Source of the DNA: Nocardioides lianchengensis
GTDB taxonomy: Bacteria > Actinomycetota > Actinomycetes > Propionibacteriales > Nocardioidaceae
Direction of reading: 5' to 3'
NCBI RefSeq assembly: GCF_900101465.1
Contig: NZ_FMZM01000010.1
Span: forward strand, 124,001-188,000
Length of the DNA stretch: 64,000 bases
The translations under genes were made by a program, and so were the position numbers. The notes beneath the pieces were generated by a model. It saw nothing but the letters and a program-made list of their open reading frames with translations, was not told the origin of the DNA and did not search any database. Positions 19,986 through 28,272 of this stretch are shown piece by piece; position 1 is the stretch's first letter; every line of letters begins with the position of its first letter.

Positions 19986-20848
19986 AGCCGGGCGGGCCGG
20001 CCCGAGCGCAGCGCAACCAGCACCCCGACCACCAGCAGCAGCCCGCCCCCGGCCTCGGCCCGGTTCGGGACCTGGTCGAGCAGCAGCCAGGCCGAGGCCA
20101 TCGCCACGACCGGGGCGAGCAGGATCCACGGCACGACCGCGGCCGAGGGGTTGCGGGCGAGCAGCGAGTTGAAGACGCCGTACCCGACCAGCGAGGCCAG
20201 CCCGGCGGTGTAGAGCGTCGAGAGCGCCGCCTGCCAGCCGAACGCGGCGAGCCCGTCGCCCACCGCGGCCGGGCCGTCGACGACCAGTGCGAGCGCCAGC
20301 AGCGGCACGGGTACGACGGTCGCCGACCAGACGGTCAGCGACAGCCCGCCGGGGACCTTCGCCGCGCGCGAGACGACGTTGCCGATGCCCCAGGAGAGCG
20401 CGCCCAGCAGGCAGAGCAGCAGCGCGCTAGCCGGGACGTGCCCGCCGCGGCCGAGACCGACCACGACCAGCCCGGTGACCCCGAGCAGCACCCCGCCGAT
20501 CTGCGCCGAGGTCGGGATCTCGCGCAGCGCGCCGGCGGCGATCACGATCGTGAAGACGACCTGCGCCTGCAGCACCAGCGCGGCCAGACCCGGCGGCATC
20601 CCGGCGTCCATGGCGACGTACAGGAACCCGAACTGGCCGGTCGACATCAGCGTCCCGACGAGTGCCAGGGTGCGCCAGGAGACGGCCGGGCGCGGGATCA
20701 GGAAGAGAGCCGGGATGAGCACCACGACGAAGCGGATCCCCACGAACAGCAGCGGCGGGACGCCGTCCATCCCCCAGTCGATGACGACGAAGTTGAAGCC
20801 CCAGACGGTGGCGACGAGGGCGGCGAGGAGGGAGTCACGGCGGGTCAC
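19904..20848 (-). CDS. EamA family (drug/metabolite) transporter
   Basis: Inner-membrane DMT-superfamily exporter of about ten helices in two EamA repeats; 314 aa from the GTG at 20848. AAGGA lies at normal spacing upstream of that GTG, whereas an ATG at 20875 has no ribosome site. LLAALVATVWGFNFVVIDWG is the typical first helix; ILLAPVVAMASAWLLLDQVP is typical of the ninth. The last 28 or so residues (after LRSGRPARLGG) are hydrophilic and are encoded by a palindromic repeat, so they are probably a late addition. Divergent from a LysR regulator, which likely controls it. Substrate unknown. Confidence 0.88.
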   Translation of the reverse strand: MTRRDSLLAALVATVWGFNFVVIDWGMDGVPPLLFVGIRFVVVLIPALFLIPRPAVSWRTLALVGTLMSTGQFGFLYVAMDAGMPPGLAALVLQAQVVFTIVIAAGALREIPTSAQIGGVLLGVTGLVVVGLGRGGHVPASALLLCLLGALSWGIGNVVSRAAKVPGGLSLTVWSATVVPVPLLALALVVDGPAAVGDGLAAFGWQAALSTLYTAGLASLVGYGVFNSLLARNPSAAVVPWILLAPVVAMASAWLLLDQVPNRAEAGGGLLLVVGVLVALRSGRPARLGGERATVPGTEEVADAPLPLVPADRR

Positions 20849-20906
20849 ACCCCTATCCTTCGGCACGAGCACCATGAAGCACCAGCGAATTGATCTGCAC
20901 CGATCC

Positions 20907-20923
20907 ATGTAGCATCGCTGCAT
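20907..20923. promoter_or_regulatory. Candidate LysR operator in the eamA/lysR gap
   Basis: ATGTAGC-ATC-GCTGCAT is a 17-base inverted repeat with one mismatch, overlapping the lysR start codon in the 73-base gap between the divergent starts. LysR-type regulators bind interrupted dyads of about this size next to their own promoters. Assignment rests on position and symmetry only. Confidence 0.4.
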
Positions 20924-21818
20924 GATCGATCTGACCGCGCTCACCGCCCTCCGGGCCGTCGCGACCCACGGCTCCGTGGTCGGCGCGGCCGACGCCCTCG
21001 GGTTCACCCCCAGCGCGGTCTCCCAGCAGGTCAAGCGGCTGGAGAAGCAGACCGGGGTCCCGCTGCTGGAGCGGGTCGGCCGCGGCGTGATGCTCACCGG
21101 CCACGGCCGTCACCTCGTGGACGACGGCGGTCGGCTGCTTGCCGACCTGGAGCGGCTGGAGGCCGGCCTGCACCGGCAGGCCGGGGCGGTCTCGGGCCAC
21201 CTGCGGCTGACCACGTTCTCCACGGCGATGCGCGGGCTGATCGCCCCGGTCGTGCGCGACCTGCTCGCCACCCACCCCGACCTGACCGTCACGCTGACCG
21301 AGCGCGAGCCCTGGGACACCGTCGACCTGGTGGCCACCGGCCAGACCGACGTCGGCGTCGTGCACCGCTGGGGCGACGTCGCCATCGCCGTCCCCGACCA
21401 CCTGGCCACCATCCTGGTCGCCCAGGACGTCGCCGACGTGATCGTCCACCCGGCCCACCCGCTGGCCGCGCGCGAGCGGGTCACCCCCGCCGACCTGGTC
21501 GACGAGGGCTGGATCGCGACCCCCGAGGGCACCATCTGCCGACAGTGGCTCAACCGGATGTACGACGGCACCGGCCGCCTGCCCCGGATCGCCCACACGG
21601 CGATGGAGTTCGACTCCCACCTCGCCCTGGTCCGCGCCGGGCTCGGCATCGCGCTGGTCCCGCGACTGGGCCGACAACCCCTCGACGGCGTGGTCGCCGT
21701 ACGCGCCCACGACCCGGTTCCCACCCGCGACGTCGTCGCCGTGCACCGGCGCAGCATGGCCGACTCCCCCGCCGTCAGCGCGGTGCTCGCCGCCCTGGCC
21801 ACCTCGGTGGTCGAGTAG
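20922..21818 (+). CDS. LysR family transcriptional regulator
   Basis: 298 aa. Winged helix-turn-helix at residues about 1-60 (LTALRAVATHGSVVGAADAL, then GFTPSAVSQQVKRLEKQTGV as recognition helix) followed by a LysR substrate-binding domain from about 85 (GHLRLTTFSTAMRGLIAPVV). It is divergent from the EamA transporter gene and probably represses or activates it and itself in response to the exported compound. The last five codons and stop (TCG GTG GTC GAG TAG) are part of a dispersed repeat that continues downstream, so the C-terminus was fixed by that element. Confidence 0.93.
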   Translation: MIDLTALTALRAVATHGSVVGAADALGFTPSAVSQQVKRLEKQTGVPLLERVGRGVMLTGHGRHLVDDGGRLLADLERLEAGLHRQAGAVSGHLRLTTFSTAMRGLIAPVVRDLLATHPDLTVTLTEREPWDTVDLVATGQTDVGVVHRWGDVAIAVPDHLATILVAQDVADVIVHPAHPLAARERVTPADLVDEGWIATPEGTICRQWLNRMYDGTGRLPRIAHTAMEFDSHLALVRAGLGIALVPRLGRQPLDGVVAVRAHDPVPTRDVVAVHRRSMADSPAVSAVLAALATSVVE

Positions 21819-21975
21819 CGAGGCCCACGCCCCTCGCTGGTCGAGTAGCGAGGCCCACGCCCCACACCCTCGCTGGTCGAGTAGCGAGCGCCAGCGAGCG
21901 TATCGAGACCCTCGGTCACGGTCTCGATACGCCGGTCGCGACCTCCTTCGTCGGTCGCGCGGCTACTCGACCTTG
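21804..21975. repeat. GGTCGAGTAGCGAG repeat cluster between lysR and the cnoX-like gene
   Basis: Three direct copies of GGTCGAGTAGCGAG begin at about 21810, 21839 and 21874; the first supplies the lysR stop codon. They are followed by CGTATCGAGACC and its inverse GGTCTCGATACG, and by an inverted, diverged copy of the first word (GGCTACTCGACC). The 200-base gap 21819-22018 holds nothing else that was recognised. The same words recur at 40217-40412. Confidence 0.8.
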
Positions 21976-22018
21976 CCACTGCTTCCTCGTCCCCGAGCGA
22001 GCTCCGGGACGAGGGCGG

Positions 22019-22978
22019 CTAATACAGCGCGGAGGCGAGGGCCTGGCGGCCCTTCAGGACGCGGGCGTCGTCGTTGCCGACAGCGGCGAACAGGCCGAGC
22101 AGGTGCTCACGGGCGGCGTCACGCTCCTTGCCGGAGGTACGACGGACCAGGTCGACCAAGCGCGTGAAGGCGTCCTCGACGTGCCCGCCGTAGAGGTCGA
22201 GGTCGGCGACCAGGGTCTGCGCGTCGAGGTCGTCGGGCGCGGCCGCGGCCGCGGCTCGGGCGGCGTACAGGTCGACGCCCTGGACGCGCTGGAGCACCTT
22301 GGCCATGGCCAGCCCGGCGGCCGCCTCGGCGTCGGCGGGGTTGGCGGCGACCAGCTTCTCGTACTCCGCGACGGCCCGGTCGACGTCGCCCTCGGCGAGC
22401 GCGTCCTGGGCGGGCGCGTAGCGCGGGTCGACGTACTCCTCGTCCTCCTCGCCGTCCGCGGCGGAGCCGGCCTGCCGCGGCTGGTGCCGGCCGCTGATGC
22501 CCTGCGCGGTGAGCTGCTGGGCGAGCTGGTTGAGCAGCGTGCTGAGCTCGTCGGCCTGCAGCACACCGGGGATCGGCTGCGTCGCCGGCCGGCCGTCGAG
22601 CAGCACCATCAGCAGCGGGATCTGCTGGACCTGGAGCGCCTGCGCGATCTGAGGCGTCACGTCGACGTCGACCAGGGCGGCCAGGAAGCGGCCCTCGTAG
22701 GCGGCGACGGCGGCGGCCACGTCCTCGGCGTACGTCGCGCTCTCGGGCGAGCGGCCCGGCGAGTAGAGCACCAGCACGACGGGCGCGGTGACCGACGCCT
22801 CGATGGTCTCCTGGAAGTTCTGCTCGGTCACGGAGACGGCGTACGACGAGCCGCTGCCCGGTGCGCCACCCGGCGCGCCCGCGGGCGCTCCGGCACCTGC
22901 CGGCGGGGCGCTCGGCGCGGGACGCTTCAGCGCCGACAGGTCGATGGCACCGGGACGGGAGAACGGCTGCTGACTCAT
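22019..22978 (-). CDS. YbbN/CnoX-like thioredoxin-fold protein with TPR tail, no cysteines
   Basis: 319 aa: a Pro/Ala/Gly-rich N-terminal linker (about residues 18-44), a thioredoxin-like domain (about 48-160) and a helical TPR region (about 190-319, DPRYAPAQDALAEGDVDRAV onward). This is the layout of the CnoX/YbbN co-chaperone that hands clients to GroEL or DnaK. The redox motif is lost: the place of WCGPC reads YSPGRSPES, and the whole protein has no Cys, while the cis-proline region (QQIPLLMVLLDG) is kept. It therefore cannot act as a thiol reductase; a holdase or scaffold role is inferred. Confidence 0.85.
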   Translation of the reverse strand: MSQQPFSRPGAIDLSALKRPAPSAPPAGAGAPAGAPGGAPGSGSSYAVSVTEQNFQETIEASVTAPVVLVLYSPGRSPESATYAEDVAAAVAAYEGRFLAALVDVDVTPQIAQALQVQQIPLLMVLLDGRPATQPIPGVLQADELSTLLNQLAQQLTAQGISGRHQPRQAGSAADGEEDEEYVDPRYAPAQDALAEGDVDRAVAEYEKLVAANPADAEAAAGLAMAKVLQRVQGVDLYAARAAAAAAPDDLDAQTLVADLDLYGGHVEDAFTRLVDLVRRTSGKERDAAREHLLGLFAAVGNDDARVLKGRQALASALY

Positions 22979-23011
22979 GGGCCCAATCCTAGGGATCCCG
23001 GGGTCACCCGA

Positions 23012-24217
23012 TCACGCCAGCCCGAGCTCGACCGCCTCTTCCAGCAGCTCGTCGCGCACGCTCGGGTGCGCCACGGAGATGATCTGCCGGGCCTGCTCGC
23101 GCTCGTCGACGCCGAAGACCTCGGCCAGCCCCTGCTCGGTGACGACCGCGCTCATCTGGAACGAGGTGACCGGCTCGTCGACGAGCGGCACGATCGTCGA
23201 GACGTCGGCCTTGGGGTGCCAGGATCGCAGCGCCATGAAGGCCTGGCCGCCCTGGCTGTGCAGGGCGCCGACGTAGAAGTCGGTCTGACCGCCGAAGCCG
23301 GAGTGGATCCGGGCCCGGATCCGCGAGGCGTTGACCTGGCCGAAGAGGTCGACCTGCAGGGCGGTGTTCACGCTGACCATCTGCGGATTCCGGGCGATCC
23401 GCGCCGGACTGTTGGTGACCTCGGTGCGTCTCATGACGATCCGGTCGTTGCGGTCGACCCACTCGAGCAACTCCGGCGATCCGAAGAGGAACGACGCCGT
23501 GATCGCGACGTTGCGGTCGAGCGCGCCGGCCTTCTCCAGGGCCAGCACGCTGTCGGAGAACATCTCGGTCCAGACCCGCAGCCCGGTCCGGTCGACCAGC
23601 CCGCGCAGGGTGGCGTCGGGGACGGCGCCGATCCCGGCCTGCATGGTGGAGCCGTCGCTGACCCGGCCGGAGACCAGCGCACCGATCCGGGCGGACGTCT
23701 CGTCCACGGCGTGCACCGGGGCGTGCGGCATCTCCGCGTCGCCCTCCACCAGGACGTCGACCTGGGCCAGGTCGAGCTCGGCGTCACCGTACGTCCACGG
23801 CATCCGGTCGTTGACCTGGGCGACCACCAGGCCGCCCCGGCGGCGGCAGGCCTCGATCGCGGCCGGCAGCACGTTGACCTCGACGCCCAGCGAGACCTTG
23901 CCGTCGCGCGGGCGGGTCGTGTGCAGCACGACCAGGTCGGGCGGCAGCCGGTCCGCGAAGAGCCGCGGCACCATCGACAGCCGGGCGGGCACGTAGCGCA
24001 GCCGCGGGCTGCGCCGCTGGGCCGGACCCACGAAGGACGACTCCAGGACGACGCCCTCCCGGTCGGGCAGGCCGGGCTGGCCGTTCAGCGCCCAGAGCCG
24101 GTACGACGCCAGCGCCTCGTCGACCAGCCCCAGCAGGTGCCACGGAGTGGCGTGGTTGCCGGTCACGACGACGCGGGGGTTCTCGGGCAGGCGGGCCAGG
24201 GCGGTACGGAGGTCCAC
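23012..24217 (-). CDS. Acetyl-CoA hydrolase/transferase family protein (CoA transferase)
   Basis: 401 aa with the two-domain fold of 4-hydroxybutyrate/acetate CoA-transferases. The C-terminal domain holds SDGSTMQAGIGAVPDA (about residues 194-209), the catalytic-glutamate region LRVWTEMFSDSVLAL, and the glycine-rich GFGGQTDFYVGA (about 322-333). It would move CoA between short-chain acids, for example succinyl-CoA or butyryl-CoA and acetate. GTG start at 24217. The acyl-CoA enzymes elsewhere in the window could use it, but donor and acceptor cannot be read from the sequence. Confidence 0.88.
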   Translation of the reverse strand: MDLRTALARLPENPRVVVTGNHATPWHLLGLVDEALASYRLWALNGQPGLPDREGVVLESSFVGPAQRRSPRLRYVPARLSMVPRLFADRLPPDLVVLHTTRPRDGKVSLGVEVNVLPAAIEACRRRGGLVVAQVNDRMPWTYGDAELDLAQVDVLVEGDAEMPHAPVHAVDETSARIGALVSGRVSDGSTMQAGIGAVPDATLRGLVDRTGLRVWTEMFSDSVLALEKAGALDRNVAITASFLFGSPELLEWVDRNDRIVMRRTEVTNSPARIARNPQMVSVNTALQVDLFGQVNASRIRARIHSGFGGQTDFYVGALHSQGGQAFMALRSWHPKADVSTIVPLVDEPVTSFQMSAVVTEQGLAEVFGVDEREQARQIISVAHPSVRDELLEEAVELGLA

Positions 24218-24329
24218 GTCCCCATCCCACCACGCCCCCGGGCGCCGGTCCGGGGCCGAAGGTCACCCGCCGACGGGACGTTCGCTCGCGGTTCGGTTTC
24301 CCGACACCTGCCCCGGGGACGCTCGAGCC

Positions 24330-25550
24330 ATGTCTCTCTCTCGGGGAGCCGCCGCTTGCGTCGCGGCTCTGATCACCACGTCCACCCTCACCGCCGTGAC
24401 CGCCGGGCCCGCCGACGCGGGCCGCGGCCACCACGGCCATCACGGCCACCAGGACCGCACCCTGCGGTTCCAGACCTTCAACGCCTCCCTCAACCGGGCC
24501 ACGGCCGGCGAGCTGGTCGCCGACCTGTCCACGCCCGACGACGCCCAGGCGGCGGCCGTCGCCGAGATCGTCCAGCGCACGCGACCCGACGTACTCCTGC
24601 TCAACGAGTTCGACTACGTCGAGGGCGGGAAGGCCGTCGACCTGTTCCGGGAGAACTACCTCGAGGTGCCGCAGGGCGACGCCGAGCCGATCCGCTACCG
24701 CTACTCCTACGTCGCCCCGTCCAACACCGGCGTCCCGAGCGGGCACGACCTCGACAACAACGGGACCGTCGGCGGCGGCAACGACGCCTTCGGCTTCGGC
24801 GAGTTCGAGGGTCAGTACGGCCTGGTCGTGCTGAGCCGGCTGCCGATCGACACCCGCAAGGTGCGCACCTTCCAGCACTTCAGGTGGGCCGACATGCCCG
24901 GCAACCTGATCCCGACCGCCTTCTACTCCCCCGAGGAGCAGGCCGACCTGCGGCTGTCGTCGAAGTCCCACTGGGACGTCCCGATCAAGGTCGGGCGCCG
25001 GAGCGTGCACTTCCTGGTCTCGCACCCGACCCCGCCCACCTTCGACGGGCTCGAGGACCGCAACGGCCGCCGCAACCACGACGAGATCCGGTTCTGGGCC
25101 GACTACGTCGCCGGCGCCCGCTACCCGTACGACGACCGCGGCCGCCGCGGCGGGCTGGCCCGGGGCGAGTCCTTCGTGATCGCCGGCGACCAGAACGCCG
25201 ACCCGCTCGACGGCGACTCCGTGGACGCCGCGATCGACCAGCTCCTCGGCTCCCCGCGACTGCGCGACCCGCTGCCGACGTCGGCCGGCGGTCCCGAGGC
25301 GGCGGCCCGGCAGGGCGGCGCGAACGCCACCCACCGCGGCGACCCGTCGTACGACACGGCGGACTTCGCCGACACCGCCCCGGGCAACCTGCGGGCCGAC
25401 TACGTGCTGCCCTCGCGCGACCTGAGGGTGCGCGACGCCGGAGTGTTCTGGCCCGAGCCGAGCGACCCGCTCTCGCGGCTGACCGGCGAGTACCCCTTCC
25501 CGTCCTCGGACCACCGGGCGGTCTGGGTCGACGTCAAGGTCCGCCGCTAG
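24330..25550 (+). CDS. Secreted endonuclease/exonuclease/phosphatase (EEP) family protein
   Basis: 406 aa. A signal peptide (SRGAAACVAALITTSTLTAV, cleavage probably after GPADA near residue 30) is followed by a short His/Gly stretch (GRGHHGHHGHQD) and an EEP domain: FQTFNASLNRA, LLLNEFDYVEGG, FLVSHPTPPTFDG, VIAGDQNADPLDGDS and the terminal SSDHRAVWVDV. These supply the metal-binding Asn/Glu/Asp and the catalytic His/Asp pairs of the DNase I-like fold. It probably cleaves a phosphoester outside the cell; many actinobacteria carry one. Substrate unknown. Confidence 0.88.
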   Translation: MSLSRGAAACVAALITTSTLTAVTAGPADAGRGHHGHHGHQDRTLRFQTFNASLNRATAGELVADLSTPDDAQAAAVAEIVQRTRPDVLLLNEFDYVEGGKAVDLFRENYLEVPQGDAEPIRYRYSYVAPSNTGVPSGHDLDNNGTVGGGNDAFGFGEFEGQYGLVVLSRLPIDTRKVRTFQHFRWADMPGNLIPTAFYSPEEQADLRLSSKSHWDVPIKVGRRSVHFLVSHPTPPTFDGLEDRNGRRNHDEIRFWADYVAGARYPYDDRGRRGGLARGESFVIAGDQNADPLDGDSVDAAIDQLLGSPRLRDPLPTSAGGPEAAARQGGANATHRGDPSYDTADFADTAPGNLRADYVLPSRDLRVRDAGVFWPEPSDPLSRLTGEYPFPSSDHRAVWVDVKVRR

Positions 25551-25588
25551 CCGTTCGGGGTGGCGGTGGTGGGGCCACCGTCACCTCT

Positions 25589-25730
25589 GGGCTGCGGGGG
25601 TTTCGACACGGTTGCTGCGCAACCTGCTCAACCACCCGCTCCCGGTGGTTGAGCAGGGACGAAAGTTGCGCGTCGAAACCCCCGGGAGCGCCGGTGGTTG
25701 AGCAGTCCCGTGTCGAAACCCCCGCAGCCC
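25589..25730. repeat. Nested hairpins with GGTTGAGCAG and CGTCGAAACC words
   Basis: An outer perfect 23-base inverted repeat (25589-25611 and 25708-25730; includes GGGTTTCGACACGG) encloses a 13-base hairpin CTGCTCAACCACC/GGTGGTTGAGCAG (25624-25636, 25644-25656) and a further GGTGGTTGAGCAG copy at about 25693. It fills the gap between the convergent EEP and PH-domain genes. The whole 25551-25795 stretch has no other recognised content. Confidence 0.8.
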
Positions 25731-25795
25731 GACCGCCCACCTGGATCGAGACCATCGCTCGACCACCATCAGCGGATCCGCTGGCGTGTCTTCTG

Positions 25796-26317
25796 CTAGT
25801 TCATGCGGGGACCACGGAGCCCGCTGCGCTGCACCACCCGCTGGATGGACAGGTCCCGCTCGTCGGGGCGGCCGACGTAGCGGATGTCGCGCAGGCCCTG
25901 CTCCTGGGCCGCGGACTCGAACACGAAGTGGCCGAAGCCGAGGACCCGGCCGTGCAGCGGCTTGACGACGGTGATGTCGAGGATCCGGCTGAGCGGCATC
26001 GTGGCCAGGTTGCTGGAGAGCACGCCGTGCACGCGGAAGACGCGCATGTTGGTGATCACAAACCGGTCGCGGTGCTCGCGCAGCACCCCCCAGAGGCCGT
26101 ACAGGAAGACCGCCAGGGCGATCAGCATCACGACCCCGGCCACGTCGACGTGGATCCAGGGCGTGGTCGCGAGGAGCACGATCGAGGCGACGATCGCGAG
26201 ACCCGGCCGCAGGTAGGCCATCCAGTGATGGACGACCTCGTCGACGATCACCTCGCCCTCCTCGCGGAGCAGGTGGCGGGCGATCTGGGGGTCGGCGAGG
26301 GAGCCGAGGAGCGTCAC
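25796..26317 (-). CDS. PH-domain (bPH2) membrane protein
   Basis: 173 aa: a short cytoplasmic start (ADPQIARHLLREEGEVIVDE), two membrane helices at about residues 36-75 (YLRPGLAIVASIVLLATTPW and VAGVVMLIALAVFLYGLWGV), then a bacterial pleckstrin-homology domain (RFVITNMRVFRVHGVLSS, TMPLSRILDITVVKP, FGHFVFESAAQEQGLRDIRY). Such proteins act at the membrane, but no precise function is known. The GTG start overlaps the stop of the upstream 53-aa gene (GTGA). Confidence 0.85.
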   Translation of the reverse strand: MTLLGSLADPQIARHLLREEGEVIVDEVVHHWMAYLRPGLAIVASIVLLATTPWIHVDVAGVVMLIALAVFLYGLWGVLREHRDRFVITNMRVFRVHGVLSSNLATMPLSRILDITVVKPLHGRVLGFGHFVFESAAQEQGLRDIRYVGRPDERDLSIQRVVQRSGLRGPRMN

Positions 26318-26475
26318 AGCTCGCCGAAGAACGTGATCGCCGACGAGAACACGTCGCCGGTCGCCTCCCAGGCCCGGCCCCCGCCGTCGCTCGCCGTGTC
26401 GGCGAGCCCTCGAGGGTCGGAGACCAGCCAGAAGCCCAGGAACACCACGAGCACAGGCACGACTGCCTTCTTCAC
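26314..26475 (-). CDS. Small membrane or secreted protein, 53 aa, coupled to the PH-domain gene
   Basis: Begins VKKAVVPVLVVFLGFWLVSD, one hydrophobic helix after two lysines, then a polar segment (PRGLADTASDGGGRAWEAT) and an aromatic end (FSSAITFFGEL). GTG 26475 is preferred because GAGG lies about 11 bases upstream; a GTG at 26496 would add seven residues. Four-base overlap with the PH-domain gene suggests that the two work as a pair. No known family was recognised. Confidence 0.65.
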   Translation of the reverse strand: MKKAVVPVLVVFLGFWLVSDPRGLADTASDGGGRAWEATGDVFSSAITFFGEL

Positions 26476-26578
26476 TACGACACCATCCTCAGACACCCGG
26501 AGTCAGACATGGATCGCCGTCGATGATGGCGTACGGCGGGCCGCGGACCCGGCAGGCGCGCCGGTCCAGACCAGTCGG

Positions 26579-27079
26579 CTACCCGGCGCGGACCGCGTCG
26601 TAGAACGCCTGCATGGCCGGGCCGATCCGGGCCAGCTCGACGTACGGGACGCCGGAGGCGGAGCCGTCGACGTAGGCGAACTCGATCTCGCCGTCCATCA
26701 TCGAGCCCCGCATCAGCACCGGTACGCCGGCCGCCTCGGCCCGACGACAGGCCGCGTCCACGTCGTCGACGGCGAAGCAGAGGTGGTGCAGCCCGGGCCC
26801 GTTCCGGTCCAGGAACTCCCGGTGGATGGTGGGGCCGCTGACCGGCTCGATGAGCTCGAGCTGCAGGTCGCCGGCGTACCCGAGCGAGACGTGGGCGGTG
26901 AAGTCGACCGGCCGCCCGCGCAGGGTCGTGGTGTCCGGACCGAACCGGACGTCGGGGATCCGGGTCCAGGCGCCCACGCCGAACTGCTCGCTCAGCAGCC
27001 GCTCGGTGGCGGCGACGTCGTCGGTGACCCAGGCGAGCTGGATGACCGGACCCTCGGCTATCCCTGGGGCGATCGTCAT
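26579..27079 (-). CDS. VOC family protein (methylmalonyl-CoA epimerase-like)
   Basis: 166 aa glyoxalase/VOC fold with two beta-alpha-beta-beta-beta units: IQLAWVTDDVAATERLLSEQ and GPGLHHLCFAVDDVDAACRR. LELIEPVSGPTIHREFLDRN resembles the substrate loop of methylmalonyl-CoA epimerase. The metal ligands of the epimerase would be His (first strand), Gln/His and Glu; here the first strand has QLAW instead of DHVG/DHIA, so the first metal His is lacking, and LHHLCFAV and YVELARI supply the later ligands. It may be an epimerase relative acting on another substrate. The true epimerase is probably the gene at 29601. Confidence 0.75.
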   Translation of the reverse strand: MTIAPGIAEGPVIQLAWVTDDVAATERLLSEQFGVGAWTRIPDVRFGPDTTTLRGRPVDFTAHVSLGYAGDLQLELIEPVSGPTIHREFLDRNGPGLHHLCFAVDDVDAACRRAEAAGVPVLMRGSMMDGEIEFAYVDGSASGVPYVELARIGPAMQAFYDAVRAG

Positions 27080-27137
27080 GGCCGGACCGTAGACCGGATC
27101 GCCGCAGGTCGGGCCCGCGCCGGCCGATGAGCGGGGC

Positions 27138-27305
27138 ATGGACACCCTCTTCGACGGTCTGATGACCGTGGCGGCCGGCCTCCTGGTCGGCGCCGCCTGT
27201 CGCGTCGCGATCGACGCCTGGGACCCCGCCCGCGCGGAGGCGCGCACCTCGCTGACCGACGCCCGGCTCGAGGCGTTCCTCGAGGCGGCCGGTCGCTACC
27301 GCTGA
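27138..27305 (+). CDS. Small hypothetical protein, 55 aa
   Basis: MDTLFDGLMTVAAGLLVGAA forms one short hydrophobic helix, followed by a charged helical tail (RAEARTSLTDARLEAFLEAA). Third positions are almost all G/C. It is convergent with meaB, four bases apart, and divergent from the VOC gene. GAGCGGGGC before the ATG is a weak ribosome site. No family recognised. Confidence 0.5.
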   Translation: MDTLFDGLMTVAAGLLVGAACRVAIDAWDPARAEARTSLTDARLEAFLEAAGRYR

Positions 27306-27309
27306 CCCG

Positions 27310-28272
27310 TCAGGAGTCGGCGAGCAGCTCGTCGGCCGCGGCGTAGGGGTCGCACTCCCCCGCCACCACCCGCTCGGCCAGCGCGTCCAGCTCGGACCGC
27401 CCGCCGAGGTCGGCCCAGCGCGACCGCAGCGCGGTGACCGCGATGGTCTCGATCTCCCGTCGCACCCGACGGGTACGACGGCGCGCCAGCTCCCCCGTCG
27501 ACTCCAGCCACGCGTGGTGGTCGGCGATCGCCGCCGCGACCTCGTCGAGCCCGGTGCCGGCCCGGGCGACCGTCTTCACGATCGGCGGTCGCCAGGCGTC
27601 CTCGGTCCGCTCGGCGAGCGCCAGCATGGAGCGGAGGTGGCGTCGTACCTCGTCGGCGCCGTCGCGGTCGGCCTTGTTGACGACGTAGACGTCGCCGATC
27701 TCCAGGATCCCGGCCTTGGCCGCCTGGATCCCGTCGCCCATCCCGGGCGCGAGCAGCACCAGGGTGGTGTCGGCCTGGGCCGCGATGTCGACCTCGCTCT
27801 GGCCCACGCCCACGGTCTCGACCAGGACCACGTCGTAGCCGGCGGCGTCCAGGACCCGGATCGCCTGCGGGGTGCTCCAGGCCAGCCCGCCCAGGTGGCC
27901 GCGGGCGGCCATCGAGCGGATGTAGACGCCGTCGTCGGAGGCGTGGTCCGACATCCGCACCCGGTCGCCCAGGAGCGCGCCGCCGGAGAACGGCGACGAG
28001 GGGTCGACGGCCAGGACGCCGACCCGGTGTCCCGCGCCTCGCAGCTCGCGGACCAGGGCGCTGGTGGTGGTGGACTTGCCGACGCCGGGCGAGCCGGTGA
28101 CGCCGACCACCTGCGCGCGGCCGGCGTACGGCGCCAGCGCGGCCATGACCTCGCGCAGCAGCGGCGACTCGTCCTCGACCAGCGAGACCAGGCGCGCGAC
28201 GGCCCGGACCTCGCCGGCGCGGGCGCGCTCGACGAGGTCCGGGACGTGGACGGCGCTACTTCTTCGGGACAC
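27310..28272 (-). CDS. meaB: Methylmalonyl-CoA mutase-associated GTPase MeaB
   Basis: G3E-type P-loop GTPase, 320 aa, chaperone that loads and protects adenosylcobalamin in methylmalonyl- and ethylmalonyl-CoA mutases. Walker A GSPGVGKS at 60-67, switch ETVGVGQSEVD, Walker B-type VVLVETVG, NKxD as NKAD (VVNKADRDG). It starts 17 bases inside the end of the thiolase gene, so the two are one unit. Its likely client here is the ethylmalonyl-CoA mutase at 51861; classical mutA/mutB genes are not in the window. Confidence 0.95.
   Translation of the reverse strand: MSRRSSAVHVPDLVERARAGEVRAVARLVSLVEDESPLLREVMAALAPYAGRAQVVGVTGSPGVGKSTTTSALVRELRGAGHRVGVLAVDPSSPFSGGALLGDRVRMSDHASDDGVYIRSMAARGHLGGLAWSTPQAIRVLDAAGYDVVLVETVGVGQSEVDIAAQADTTLVLLAPGMGDGIQAAKAGILEIGDVYVVNKADRDGADEVRRHLRSMLALAERTEDAWRPPIVKTVARAGTGLDEVAAAIADHHAWLESTGELARRRTRRVRREIETIAVTALRSRWADLGGRSELDALAERVVAGECDPYAAADELLADS

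Noticed and set aside
21545..27130. A plus-strand open frame of 1,861 codons across cnoX-like, CoA transferase, EEP and VOC genes
   Set aside because: It runs antisense or out of frame through well-supported genes and gives Arg/Gly/Pro-rich low-quality protein; long shadow frames are normal at this G+C.
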